Shown here: positions 35,352-47,099 of the stretch, in pieces | Position numbering within the stretch: the first letter of the stretch is position 1 | Layout of the letters: each line of letters opens with the position of its first letter | NCBI GenBank assembly: GCA_950097015.1 | Contig: CATNEN010000038.1 | Span: 9,744,001-9,808,000 of the forward strand | From: Macrostomum hystrix | Lineage: Eukaryota > Platyhelminthes > Macrostomidae | DNA: 64,000 nucleotides | Direction: 5' to 3' | Made by a program: the position numbers and the translations under genes | Notes under the pieces: model-generated | Seen by the model: the letters and a program-made list of their open reading frames with translations, nothing else | Databases searched by the model: none | What the model was told of the DNA's origin: nothing

Positions 35352-36915
35352 CAAAAAAACTGCCCAGCAGAGCAGATTCCTGCGGAGTTTCCAATTGAAT
35401 CGGCAGGGATCTGAGAAACTGCCCAGCAGAGCAGATTCCTGCGGAGTTTCCAATTGAATCGGTAGGGATCTGAGAAACTGCCCAGCAGAGCAGATTCCTG
35501 CGGAGTTTCCAATTGAATCGGTAGGGATCTGAGAAACTGCCCAGCAGAGCAGATTCCTGCGGAGTTTCCAATTGAATCGGTAGGGATCTGAGAAACTGCC
35601 CAGCAGAGCAGATTCCTGCGGAGTTTCCAATTGAATCGGTAGGGATCTGAGAAACTGCCCAGCAGAGCAGATTCCTGCGGAGTTTCCAATTGAATCGGTA
35701 GGGATCTGAGAAACTGCCCAGCAGAGCAGATTCCTGCGGAGTTTCCAATTGAATCGGTAGGGATCTGAGAAACTGCCCAGCAGAGCAGATTCCTGCGGAG
35801 TTTCCAATTGAATCGGCAGGGATCTGAGAAACTGCCCAGCAGCGCAGATTCCTGCGGAGTTTCCAATTGAATCGGTAGGGATCTGAGAAACTGCCCAGCA
35901 GAGCAGATTCCTGCGGAGTTTCCAATTGAATCGGCAGGGATCTGAGAAACTGCCCAGCAGCGCAGATTCCTGCGGAGTTTCCAATTGAATCGGTAGGGAT
36001 CTGAGAAACTGCCCAGCAGAGCAGATTCCTGCGGAGTTTCCAATTGAATCGGTAGGGATCTGAGAAACTGCCCAGCAGAGAAGATTCCTGCGGAGTTTCC
36101 AATTGAATCGGTAGGGATCTGAGAAACTGCCCAGCAGAGAAGATTCCTGCGGAGTTTCCAATTGAATCGGTAGGGATCTGAGAAACTGCCCAGCAGAGAA
36201 GATTCCTGCGGAGTTTGTAATTGAATCGGTAGGGATCTGAGAAACTGCCCAGCAGAGCAGATTCCTGCGGAGTTTCCAATTGAATCGGTAGGGATCTGAG
36301 AAACTGCCCAGCAGAGAAGATTCCTGCGGAGTTTGTAATTGAATCGGTAGGGATCTGAGAAACTGCCCAGCAGAGCAGATTCCTGCGGAGTTTCCAATTG
36401 AATCGGTAGGGATCTGAGAAACTGCCCAGCAGAGCAGATTCCTGCGGAGTTTCCAATTGAATCGGTAGGGATCTGAGAAACTGCCCAGCAGAGAAGATTC
36501 CTGCGGAGTTTGTAATTGAATCGGTAGGGATCTGAGAAACTGCCCAGCAGAGCAGATTCCTGCGGAGTTTGTAATTGAATCGGTAGGGATCTGAGAAACT
36601 GCCCAGCAGAGAAGATTCCTGCGGAGTTTGTAATTGAATCGGTAGGGATCTGAGAAACTGCCCAGCAGAGCAGATTCCTGCGGAGTTTCCAATTGAATCG
36701 GTAGGGATCTGAGAAACTGCCCAGCAGAGCAGATTCCTGCGGAGTTTCCAATTGAATCGGTAGGGATCTGAGAAACTGCCCAGCAGAGAAAATTCCTGCG
36801 GAGTTTGTAATTGAATCGGTAGGGATCTGAGAAACTGCCCAGCAGAGCAGATTCCTGCGGAGTTTCCAATTGAATCGGTAGGGATCTGAGAAACTACCCA
36901 GCAGAGAAGATTCCT
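35352..36915. repeat. Satellite-like array, 59-bp period, about 26 units
   Basis: Homogeneous units with core GCCCAGCAGAGCAGATTCCT. Two variable sites (GAGCAG or GAGAAG; TTTCCAATTG or TTTGTAATTG) are distributed in blocks. It starts about 50 bp beyond the stop of the minus-strand gene ending at 36966, so it may be transcribed as its 3' flank. The three overlapping minus-strand open frames of 391-509 residues are artefacts: 59 is not a multiple of three, but the unit has no stop in any of those frames. Confidence 0.96.
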
Positions 36916-36965
36916 GTGGAGTCTCGCAAGAATCAGCTCAATAAAATGGCCCTTCTCAGCTCAAT

Positions 36966-39253
36966 TCAAGATCGACTCGTGTTGATGGTGTCAGAGTCAC
37001 CGACATCGCAAGACTCTGAGGCGCTTGTCAGTAGACTTTCAGCAGCCGGATCATCGCCATCGCCATCTTCATCGTCAGTGAGGTCGGCATTGGCTGTGGT
37101 GGCCGTCAGGCAGAGGCCGTCAGGAGCCTGGCCAGCTGACAGGTCGTCAAGGTAGGCCAGAATGTCGTCCTGGAGCAGCGGACGACGATAGCGGAGAAGG
37201 TCGGACAGGCGGACGAGGCGCGGCTGTGCGGTGGCGCACAGAAGGTCCGCGGTGCGCACCTGATGGCAAGATCAAAGAGCCGGGGAGCGCTTGAGGATTG
37301 GAAATAACAAAATTAACAGCTGGAATGACAGATTGCTGATGAAGGGTTGCAGATGTAGGATTGTAGATGAAGGGTTGTAGATGTAGGAATGTAGATGAAG
37401 GGTTGTAGAAGAAGGGTTGTAGAAGAAGGGTTGTAGAAGAAGGGTTGTAGAAGAAGGGTTGTAGAAGAAGGGTTTTAGATGAAGGGTTGTAGATGAAGTG
37501 TTGTAGATGAAGGGTTGAAGATAAAGGGTTATAGATGAAGGCTCACAGGTGGAGGTTTGCAGGTGATAGGTTGTACATAAAGGTTTGTAGATAAAGGGAT
37601 GTAGATGATGGGTTTTAGATAAAGGGATGTAGATGAAGGGTTGCAGGTGAAGGGTTGCAAGTGAAGGGTTGTAGATGAAGGGTTACAGGTAAAGGGTTGC
37701 AGGTGAAGGGTTTTAGATGAAGGGTTGTAGAAGAGGGTTGCAGGTGAAGGGTTGCAGGTGAAGGGTTGTAGATGAAAGTTCAAAGATATAGGGTTGTCGA
37801 TAAAGGGCCACAGACAAAGGGTTGTAGGCGAAGGGTTGTAGGTGCAGGGTTATGCATGAAGGGTTGTGGGTGAAGGGCTGCAGGTTTCTAGGAAAGGTTA
37901 CAGGACCCTTAGTTAAAATCCCTGCTCACCAGGCTATCCTCGGCACGCAGTCGGCCAGCCCTGCTCTGGTAGTCCTCCGCCAAGTCGAAGAGCTCAGAAG
38001 CCGGCAAGCAGCGCAGGCAGTTGCCCACCGCCGTCTCGATGGCAGCGGCTGTGCGCCGAGCCTCTCGCTTGCGCCAGGTCTCGGCAACGAATTCGTCTGC
38101 CCTGCCGGGCGCCAGGAACAGCCAGAGGAAGCTCTGCCGGAACTGCTGCTCTCGGGATGGTCTGGGCGGAGATGGCAAGCAACGATTGAGTCAGTGGATT
38201 AGATGGGGATCTGGGATTTAGTAATTTCAATGAGGATCTGGGATTTGATATATTAAATCGGGATCTGGTATTCGATTAAATGGAGATCTGGGATTTTATT
38301 AAATGGGGATTTGGGATTTGATTAAAAGGGGATCTGGGATTTGATTAAATGGGGATCTGGGATTTGATTAAATGGGGATCAGGGATGCGATAAATTAAAT
38401 AGGCCTTAAATTAAAAAATCTGAAGGCTAAATGAGGAACTGTGATTCGGTAGATAAACTGGGAATCTGCGAATTTTTAGACAAAACCCATAAAACGGCTA
38501 TATGAGATTCGGAAGACTAAACAGGGATCTGCCATTAGGTAGATTAAATAGGGATCTAGGATTTTGTAGATAAAATTGGAAAATGGTATTCTGAGATTCG
38601 TAATTCGACTAAATGGTGATCAGGCAGACTGTGGCTACAACTGAGATCAGATCAGGGTATCTGTGGATTACGAAATCGGCGAGTTAAATTGGGATCAAAA
38701 AGTAAGCGAAGCATGCATACCTCCTCATCGAGTCTGCAGTGAGACCCTCCGGCAGCGGCGGGAACAGGCCGTTGAGTCTGGCCAGCAGGTCGTGAAACTG
38801 CGCATTGCCCGAGTTCAGCAGCAGCATGAGGTGGCACCTGGCCAGCAGGTGGCGCAGTCGGCGCACAGAATCCACCAGAGGGTGGCCAGCGTCGCTAGAG
38901 ACAACGGCGGGGTGGCCAAACACGGCTGGACAGTTGTCGATCAGCCTGACGCCGATTAGGCAGGCCTCCTGGCTAAGCCTGACTGGCAGGCAGAGCAGCC
39001 AGGTGAGAACCCGAAGCCTGGCGTCGCAGACAAGCCCAGCCTGCTGCTGATGGCGCAGCAGACGGCAGAGCCGAGCAGCCGCAGTGCGGTATCGTGCCCG
39101 AAGGCAGTACAGGAGAAGGTCGGCGTGAACCAAATGGTTGAGGCGGCTGTCTGAATCGCCGCCAGACGTCCCATCGACATCTGTTAAGTCCGCGGATGCG
39201 ACATCGTCGGTGAACCAGACATCGGCGGTGCTTAGAGATTCTAGCGCTTGAGC
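36966..39253 (-). CDS. Unidentified helical protein, three C-terminal exons
   Basis: Exons 39253-38721, 38161-37930 and 37259-36966 join in phase (0, 2, 0, stop TGA) to give the last 352 residues of a larger protein; an upstream exon is needed because no in-frame ATG precedes. The sequence is Leu/Ala/Arg-rich with amphipathic helices (LLLYCLRARYRTAAARLCRL, RQSFLWLFLAPGRADEF, LVRLSDLLRYRRPLLQDDIL), suggesting HEAT/ARM-like repeats, and ends in an acidic tail (LTDDEDGDGDD). I do not recognise the family. Codon use is GC-rich like the other host genes here. The introns hold a 23-bp and a 14-bp array. Confidence 0.65.
37325..37900. repeat. Minisatellite, about 14-bp period
   Basis: About 38 degenerate units of GAAGGGTTGTAGAT, with GTTGCAGGT variants. 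Fills most of the intron 37260-37929 of the unidentified helical protein gene. Confidence 0.9.
38205..38640. repeat. Degenerate minisatellite, about 23-bp period
   Basis: Core GGGGATCTGGGATTTGATTA, clear to about 38400 and then decaying. Lies in the intron 38162-38720. Confidence 0.8.
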
Positions 39254-39284
39254 CTGCAGCCAGTTAGGGAGTCCATATTATGCC

Positions 39285-39880
39285 ACCTATCATAGCCATA
39301 GCTAGCCAATAGCCTCACTACAATGTCTTGACTGGCCAATAGCCTCACTACAATGTCTGGGCTAGACCAATAGCCTCACTACAATGTCTTGGCTAGACCA
39401 ATAGCCTCACCACAATGTCTTGGCTAGACCAATAGCCTCACCACAATGTCTTGGCTAGACCAATAGCCTCACTAAAATGTCTTGGCTAGACCAATAGCCT
39501 CACCACAATGTCTTGGCTAGACCAATAGCCTCACTACAATGTCTTGGCTAGACCAATAGCCTCACCACAATGTCTTGGCTAGACCAATAGCCTCACCACA
39601 ATGTCTTGGCTAGACCAATAGCCTCACTAAAATGTCTTGGCTAGACCAATAGCCTCACCACAATGTCTTGGCTAGACCAATAGCCTCACTAGAATGTCTT
39701 GGCTAGACCAATAGCCTCACCACAATGTCTTGGCTAGACCAATAGCCTCACTAAAATGTCTTGGCTAGACCAATAGCCTCACCACAATGTCTTGGCTAGA
39801 CCAATAGCCTCACCACAATGTCTTGGCTAGACCAATAGCCTCACTAGAATGTCTTGACCGGCCAATAGCCTCACTACATA
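39285..39880. repeat. Minisatellite, 31-bp period
   Basis: About 19 units with core CCAATAGCCTCACCACAATG; one variable site (CACCACAATG, CACTACAATG, CACTAAAATG). It starts about 30 bp upstream of the acceptor at 39253, so it is likely intronic. Confidence 0.95.
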
Positions 39881-40261
39881 TTTAGTAATTATAGGGTAAA
39901 AACTAACCTCAAAGACAGATAATAAATCAAAAAAGCAAATACATATTTTTGTATTTTATGTCTATCAAGGTACAGGTTGAAGTCAACAGTTAATACAAAA
40001 AGTGGGAAAAATAATAGCATTGTAAAAATAAGTCAAGCCATATCTTATGACTTATCGTCGATAAATAAAAAACATGAAAGTCTGCAGCGAATCTTAAACA
40101 AAAAGTCATGACTATTAACAGGCTTATATACGAGCTAATATTAAACAACAATGTTTATTAAGCCTAAATCAAATGCTGCAAGTCAATAACCGGTGTAAGT
40201 CAAGCAAATCTAAGATCTAATTAAGATCAACTTTGAATAAAATATTAAAATTGCAATTTGG

Positions 40262-41120
40262 GAATTATGGATTGAAAGTTTGAAAGTCAGGAATAAAATA
40301 GGATTTGGAACAAAGAAATGTAGGATTTGGGACTAGGAATCATATGATTTGGGACTAAGAAATATAGGATTTGAGACTAAGAAATATAGGATTTGAGACT
40401 AGGAAATATAGGATTTGAGACTAGGAAATATAGGATTTGAGACTAGGAAATATAGGATTTGAGACTAAGAAATATAGGATTTGAGACTAGGAATCATAGG
40501 ATTTGGGGCTAAGAAATATAGGATTTGAGACTAAGAAATATAGGATTTGAGACTAGGAATCATAGGATTTGGGGCTAAGAAATATAGGATTTGAGACTAA
40601 GAAATATAGGATTTGAGACTAGGAATCATAGGATTTGGGGCTAAGAAATATAGGATTTGAGACTAAGAAATATAGGATTTGAGACTAGGAATCATAGGAT
40701 TTGGGGCTAAGAAATATAGGATTTGAGACTAAGAAATATAGGATTTGAGACTAGGAATCATAGGATTTGGGACTAAGAAATATAGGATTTGAGACTAGGA
40801 AATATAGGATTTGAGACTAGGAAATATAGGATTTGAGACTAGGAAATATAGGATTTGAGACTAGGAAATATAGGATTTGAGACTAAGAAATATAGGATTT
40901 GAGACTAGGAATCATAGGATTTGGGGCTAAGAAATATAGGATTTGAGACTAAGAAATATAGGATTTGAGACTAGGAATCATAGGATTTGGGGCTAAGAAA
41001 TATAGGATTTGAGACTAAGAAATATAGGATTTGAGACTAGGAATCATAGGATTTGGGGCTAAGAAATATAGGATTTAGGACTAAGAAGTCAGGATTCGGG
41101 ACTAGGAATTCAGGACATGT
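40262..41120. repeat. Minisatellite, 22-bp period with 66-bp higher order
   Basis: About 38 units with core AATATAGGATTTGAGACTA. A three-unit pattern (ATCATAGGATTTGGGGCTA then two AATATAGG units) recurs regularly, giving a 66-bp higher-order repeat. Confidence 0.94.
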
Positions 41121-41251
41121 ACAAACTTTTATTAATAGTTAATGAGATTGTCACAGAATATAATGAATTTATGAATTCTAATTTTGCCTAAGAAAACACG
41201 CGACCTGTTGCTTAATACGCCGATCAAGTATTTTATCTATTTCCAGGTGAA

Positions 41252-41932
41252 CTAAATCCAGGGATTTTTAAACATTGAAGCAAGCGAACCGCCTAGACGC
41301 AAACAACAGTAGGCCTGCTGCTGCTGTTGCTGCGGTAGATGCCGACACTTGGCCAAGGCAGCTCGGCGAAGATTAACCGCCTCCTGGTGTGGCATCACGG
41401 TCCTCCGTTTGTAGCAGCGAACCAGAGCGGCCTTCTGCGTCCTCAGGTCCGGCTCCCCGGTCAAAGCCTCGGCGCTTACCCGAGCCGCGTCACAATGCTT
41501 TGTCAGCAGGCCGGCCTCTTTCTCCAGGCGAGCCTTCAGAATCAGGCGCAGCTTCGCTTGCAGATACTGGCCAATCGCTGCACAGCGCCGCAATCGCCGG
41601 GCCTCGCATTCTTGATCATCGTCATCAGCATCCTTCCACACACCAAGCCAGTTCACAATCTTGGGAGCATACTTCGCTGCACCAAGCGTCATTGTTGAGT
41701 CCGTTGGCGGCTGCGGCGGCGGCTGGTTAACGCTGGCAACAATCCGATCGACGGCAGCCTGCGCGGCTAGCAGGCGCATCTGCTTGGCGTGCTGGGCCAG
41801 GCTGCCGTGCCACGGCCGGTGACGCTGATTGGCCAAAGTCTGGTTGGCCGTCTTCTTCTGGACCCGGCCGCGACGACAGCGCAACCGTTTGATGGCCCGG
41901 GGATCAATGAACTTCGAGACACTGTCAACCAT
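41252..41932 (-). CDS. Unidentified basic protein, 226 residues
   Basis: Single open frame from ATG 41932 to TAG 41252. The N-terminus is basic (AIKRLRCRRGRVQKK), followed by Ala-rich helices, an acidic patch (KDADDDDQECEARR), further helices and a run of six Gln near the end. An acceptor-like AATTCCAG lies 2 bp upstream of the ATG and could mark a 5' UTR splice or trans-splice site. It could also be an exon of the gene at 36966-39253, but no good donor precedes the stop. Function not recognised. Confidence 0.5.
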   Translation of the reverse strand: MVDSVSKFIDPRAIKRLRCRRGRVQKKTANQTLANQRHRPWHGSLAQHAKQMRLLAAQAAVDRIVASVNQPPPQPPTDSTMTLGAAKYAPKIVNWLGVWKDADDDDQECEARRLRRCAAIGQYLQAKLRLILKARLEKEAGLLTKHCDAARVSAEALTGEPDLRTQKAALVRCYKRRTVMPHQEAVNLRRAALAKCRHLPQQQQQQAYCCLRLGGSLASMFKNPWI

Positions 41933-42004
41933 TGGCTGGAATTGGATAAGTTGGTACCTAACGAGGCGTTTTCTTCCGGTCAATTAATAATCGATTGTTA
42001 ATTA

Positions 42005-42820
42005 AAAACTAAAACGGCCCTTTAAGCACCACAATCAGTGCATGCACAAAAATTTAGACCACTTAAATTTGTAAAGCTAAAAATCATCTTATATCTGTAT
42101 CACTGACTACATAACTCTTTTTCAGTTTTATTACCTTGCACTTCTTAGCTACCCTATACAGATCTGTGAATACAATGTTAAATAACTTGTATAGCTAATA
42201 AATAATGCTTAAATGTACATCTAATAAAGAGGAATCATATTTAGATTTTTCATTTCACATTTAGTTTGGCAATGTATTCATTTATAGGCCTAATCTAAAA
42301 TCTACAGATATCATCAACATACCAATAAATTCTGAGAAGTTACTGAAACAGAGTACCATAAATCAAATAATTATAATTTATTTGCAAGTTGTTGTTCTAA
42401 CAAATTTGTATCATTTTATTTTACTTTACCATATTTTGTTGCAAAAATATTTCTAATTTTCTCTCCTACTTAGAATCATTGTTTGAAGAAAGGGCTGAGT
42501 ATGAGAGTAGTAAGAAAATTAGAATGACTTGTTCATAGGTAAAATTGAAAGTTGCCATTATGTGTTACACTATAGTAAATACACACATTTTATGTACATT
42601 ACTAGTTATGGTAAATAGTACATTTGCTAAGTGTCTTATTGCAAACAGACTAATTCACTATAAAAGAGCGGAATTATTTATTGAATGATAAAATTAACAG
42701 AAACTATATAATTAAATTATAAGAAAGAACCCCAATACCAAGGCCGTACAAACACTTTTATAGTAATTTTGGCCTAGGTCTAGTATATAATTAGTAAAAA
42801 TATAAAATAAATATATTTAT
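42005..42820. other. AT-rich spacer, no gene seen
   Basis: No supported feature. Confidence 0.5.
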
Positions 42821-42823
42821 GTA

Positions 42824-43472
42824 GCTAGCTGGCGTAAATTTACTTTTGTTTGTGAAATTATTTTCCTTTTTTAAAATGGTGCCAATGACGCGGAATGACA
42901 AATGGGAGTTGTCTATGGCCCATAGTAAGGCCTAGCCGCATAGAGTTGTTTGGGGCACAAAAATTCGGCTGAGTCTTATTGAGCCCTTACTAAGTTTGGA
43001 TTTTAGAGACTTCAAGACTCTTCTGATTTGCAAATGGCTAGACAGCTCCCAAGAGCATTGTGGATTGTGCCACCAAATGAAGTTCTGCTGGCACAGGCAC
43101 TGACAGAACTAAATATGAATTCAAGGGATCTGATGGAAGTGACGGCAGGTACTGACGAGACTATGTGGCATGGCACTAGTGATGCCCTCTTTGAATCATA
43201 CATCCAAGAGTAGGGGGGCCTATCTATGGCGATGCCTTCACCCTGGGCCTGCCAAGGCTTTTGTCAGCATTCTGTACTGGATTCATCATTATTATCCAGT
43301 TTAGGAATCCGAGACAGTCAGGACTGCATTGAACTGAACTAAGCAATGCTCAGTGCCATTTAAAAATGTTTCCCACCAGTTGTGTTACCAGTTGACGTTA
43401 TCCGCTTCATCGTTCAAAATTTTAAAAGAAGGAAATAATTTGGCGAACAAAAGTAAATTTATGCTAGCTAGC
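42824..43472. mobile_element. Non-autonomous element with 55-bp terminal inverted repeats
   Basis: The left end (42824-42880, GCTAGCTGGCGTAAATTTAC and on) and the reverse complement of the right end (43415-43472, GCTAGCTAGCATAAATTTAC and on) match over about 55 bp with a few substitutions. The interior has one 61-residue open frame (43028-43213) without recognisable transposase motifs. No target duplication could be fixed, so the superfamily is unknown. Confidence 0.65.
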
Positions 43473-43474
43473 CG

Positions 43475-44450
43475 AATGGCTAGCTAATTTTACAATATAT
43501 AGCAAGACAATAGTCAGAAAAATAGCTCTAATGTAGCATTATATAGCATTCTTAATGATGTTACACATCATATGTCATTATCTAATTCCTATATCATATT
43601 ATATATGCAAAAACATTAATGAAGAGTATGTAGCACACTAGACATAGTCTAGGCCTATAACTATTCAATGCTGAAATGCATGCAAATAGTTCTGGTTAAC
43701 AGTTAAGACCCAGACCAAGACAAATGAAAATAGAAGATGCAATGCATATACAGATTACAGATACAGATACAGCGCTCTTCTCAGAAAAAAGTATATATTA
43801 GGCCTATCAAGAGTAAGCCTAGCAGCTGAGGGTCAAAAAGCTGAGTATAATTCCATTATAAATAGATATAGCAAGCTATAGAAAAGTATGCAGAACTTTT
43901 AGAAGGCATAGCTAGTCATAGATGACAAACGTAGGCTTTTTGCCGCCGTTATTGATTGCCATATTGGCCCACCTGACCCGGGCTGGTAAAAAAAATTCAA
44001 AACTAAAAAAATGAAATTAATTTGATAGATAGCTACTAATACTACAAGTGTAATTGTTTCGGATTGTTTTACTCCTGCATTGCAATAATCATTAGCTAAA
44101 ATCGTGGGCGGCATGGATTAACTTGATGCGAAAGCTTCAGCTCGCTCATGCTTCATTCGGTATGAATCTGATGACAGACACGTGCTGTAGATCACTTAAC
44201 TGTTTAGGCGAAAATTAAATAAACGCCAAGACTTAGGCCCATTTAGATTAAATTAGAACGAAAAATGCTCAAACTAGAAAAGTAGGCATATTTCAGTTTC
44301 GAGGATATTTTCTTCACTTTTTCGTTCTCAGCTTCACAGCTTAAGATCTACAAAGAAATTTCCAATCAGAATTTAACAAAATGTGTACCAGTTTGAACCT
44401 GTTAGTTCTAATTCCATTTTTTGTCTTGTGCGACGGCACAGCCGCACCTA
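43475..44450. other. AT-rich spacer, no gene seen
   Basis: No supported feature. Confidence 0.45.
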
Positions 44451-44454
44451 ATTG

Positions 44455-44690
44455 TGCAATGCATGTGCAATGCTACGTACGGCTGTTCAATCCATGGACT
44501 AGGTTCAAGCCACACACAACCCCAATTACTTTAGCAGCCGTGTGAACCGAAACAATGGCTGAGTTATTAGGAGTCTTTTTAAAGTTAAACAATTGTTCCT
44601 TGTAGTCATAAAATCGAACCCCTGTCCTTTTAAGTCTTGAGTCCGACACATTAATTAATCACTAGGCTAAAACCCCTACTGGGTTCAAGC
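44455..44690 (-). mobile_element. SINE-B copy, minus orientation, diverged
   Basis: The right end reads AGGGGTTTTAGCCTAGTGATT on the minus strand (head), followed by a B-box-like GGGGTTCGATTTTATG and finally CCATGGATTGAACAGCCGTACG, which matches the 3' part of SINE-B. Confidence 0.6.
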
Positions 44691-45082
44691 CCTGTTGTGC
44701 AACCTAGGATTAAAAGCATATTGAGAGTTGACGTGGAAATTCAACGTCGCTTATATTCGCGTGGGAAAAATTAGACTTTTTAAAAGTCGCTATAATAATC
44801 GCAGTACAGGGGTTACTGTACACTTTCATGTACATAGGAAGCGATTATCCGACGTATAGTGACGTTAATTATTGGGATGCAAGTTCTTATTGTTATTGAA
44901 AGCAAGAAAAGCGTAAAAATGTATTCGTGGGAAATACATTGCGAGTATAGATTACTACACAATTCTTGCGCTATAATAATTACAATTCAAGTGTCACTTC
45001 CACCTCATTTAGAATTAAATAGTGCTAAATTTTCCTCTAGACGGCGAATTATATAAAAGCATTCGATAGAAATTTGTGCTTA

Positions 45083-45353
45083 ATATATAACACCTCCATT
45101 TTCTCTATTTGGCTTTGCTGCTCAGAAGCTGTTCCCGTAGAATACAGAGAATAAACTAACAATGTATACGCAGTATTGTTTAAACAGAACGTTTAAAGCC
45201 TCCTCCTTCACTGTACACCTGTCACATAGAGCTGTTAACCCAGCCTGCAAGCAATTGTCCGCTTACAAAGCTGTCAGATGCAAACAGAAAGCCTTCCACA
45301 ATTGTTGGCAGTCTCTACCATCGCTCGAGTCGACGCTTTTCAGTCGCGCTTAA
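45083..45353 (+). other. Possible TATA box and 63-residue small ORF
   Basis: TATATAAC near 45085 lies about 75 bp before an ATG in good context (AACAATGT, 45162) opening 63 codons to 45353. The peptide has no recognisable feature. It could be a small gene, a 5' exon or chance. Confidence 0.2.
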
Positions 45354-45545
45354 TTATTTGAGAAACCGTTGATGGGCTTGACAACGGGTAGAGAAAGAAC
45401 TTACGGCAGCATGCACATCGCACTGTGCGCTCATGCGTCCATTGTAAGTGCAGTGCACGAATATAATTTGCGGTTGAGCTGAGCAGCTTCGAGCGTAGCT
45501 TATAGAGTGAAGAGAAAAGCGACACCATCGACAGACAGCGCGAGC

Positions 45546-46115
45546 ATGTCTTACGAGGAGGCCAATGAGCAGCTAGCCAGGCAGCTGATTAAGCGCGGCT
45601 ACGCACTGTACCACCCGCTGCCGGTGTGGCCAGATCCGCGCCTGGACACCGCCGAGGCCTTCGTTGACCGGTTGAAAAGTCGCGTTGTGAAACTGATCGA
45701 CGTGTTTCACTACCGGCTGCCGTTGGAGCTGCGCCTCTGCCGCGTTGGCGTCGATCGGACCAACGGCGGCCGATTCTACATCGACAGGCCGGCCACGTGG
45801 TGCCAGGACGGCTTGGCCGCGAGCTACGAAGCCCACCTGGCGGACAACTATTCAGTCCTCATTGCCATCGGGGTCCTTTCGCGAAGCTACCTGCCCAGCG
45901 ATCTGCTCTACTTGGCCGACGGCGACGTGGAATGGGCAGCCGTGGAGGTGCAGCGCAGGCTGGCCCGCGAGTGCCGGCGCTGCCCCCGCTGCGGCCCGCT
46001 GGTCGATCCGCTGTGGCACGGCGACCCGGCCGACGTTGGACCCTTCGACAACCCGCCCGCTAGGGCCTATCTCATCTGTCTGGCGTTGAAGCTGTCGAGG
46101 GACGGCAGCTGGTAG
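45546..46115 (+). CDS. Unidentified 189-residue protein, single exon
   Basis: ATG at 45546 (SYEEANEQLARQLIKRGYALY) to TAG ending 46115; the open frame extends upstream but without another ATG. GC-rich codon use like the confirmed genes, and the frame is open over a strongly non-random composition. Visible features: an N-terminal helix, LPLELRLCRVGVDR, a Tyr/Trp-containing middle (RPATWCQDGLAASYEAH), and CRRCPRCG followed by DPLWHGDP, which could bind a metal. No family recognised. Downstream begins a SINE-A copy. Confidence 0.6.
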   Translation: MSYEEANEQLARQLIKRGYALYHPLPVWPDPRLDTAEAFVDRLKSRVVKLIDVFHYRLPLELRLCRVGVDRTNGGRFYIDRPATWCQDGLAASYEAHLADNYSVLIAIGVLSRSYLPSDLLYLADGDVEWAAVEVQRRLARECRRCPRCGPLVDPLWHGDPADVGPFDNPPARAYLICLALKLSRDGSW

Positions 46116-46199
46116 ACTGTCTGCGGATTGCACTGATCATTAACAAATAAGTCTAGCTATTTTAAACAAATTCTCCTTTGTCTAACAGGGATGAAAAGG

Positions 46200-46497
46200 G
46201 AACTTTCTCATATTTTCGAAAGTGGAGACGCAGCCAGTGGGAAGCGATTCTGCACATACCGCTGACTCCTGAATACTCAGGTACACACACTATTACACAC
46301 GTGTGTACATCTGCCCTAACGTTTTTCACTCAGGATATGTACACCAACTGTGCCTTTGGGGTTGTAAATAATATTTTTTATGACAACCCCAAAGCCCCTA
46401 AGCGTGGTGACCTCGCCGCGACATCGAGCTCAGAGAACCGATTGGTGCGATGGACAAAAACGTTAGCAGCTCTGCCACTCACCGCAACCCTGAAACA
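46200..46497 (-). mobile_element. SINE-A copy, minus orientation
   Basis: Minus-strand head GGTGAGTGGCAGAGCTGC, then GAGCTCGATGTCGCGGCGAGG (B box), then a diverged body. The right end matches the head position of the copy at 21291. Confidence 0.7.
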
Positions 46498-46574
46498 AAA
46501 CATGTAGGGTCTTTGAGTAGGTTACCCATCGAGTTAAAATGAGTCAATGACAACACTGAAATGTTATTTAAGCA

Positions 46575-46815
46575 GTTGTAGAGGTTGTAGCATTGTGTTT
46601 AGAGCATCGGACTCACGACTTAAAGGTCGGGGGTTCGATTCCCGACTCCATTGGAACAATTCGTGTCCTTTAGTAAGACACTTAAGTTCACCAGCATTTG
46701 AATGGAATGGAGGGTCGGTGTGGCGTGCCCAGTCCATGGACTGAACAGCTGTACGTAGCCTTCAGCGCCGCGCAATAGCTGGCCTAATTGGGGCAGGTGT
46801 AATCAATTATTAAAT
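46575..46815 (+). mobile_element. SINE-B copy, near complete
   Basis: Head TTTAGAGCATCGGACTCACG, B box GGGGGTTCGATTCCCGACTCC, then AAGACACTTAAGTTCACC, GTGTGGCGTGCCCAGTCCATGG, and a 3' end AATTGGGGCAGGTGTAATCAATTATTAA. This and 63700 define the family order. Confidence 0.8.
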
Positions 46816-47099
46816 TAATAATTATAATTATTAAGCAGTAAATTCGAAGTGAGTTGAGTCAGTTTTACTTGTCATTCATTCATTTGTATTTTTTAAACGG
46901 TAGTGGAAATGTTTTTGTATATTTTTCAATTTAGGAGTTTTTATTGAAACTATAATTTTATGATTTAATTCAACATTATTGTAGCTTAGTTCAATGTAAA
47001 AATAAATTTATTTTAGAAACAATTTTTCTACTGATTTTGTTAGCAGAACATAAAATAGATCGTTTCACGTGAAGAGTAATTATTTTTCTGTAATTACGA

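Noticed and set aside
35281-36869. Three overlapping minus-strand frames of 391-509 residues
   Set aside because: All three frames of the 59-bp array are open; none has a unique domain or start context.
43028-43213. 61-residue ORF as a host gene
   Set aside because: It lies wholly inside an element with terminal inverted repeats and has no recognisable domain.
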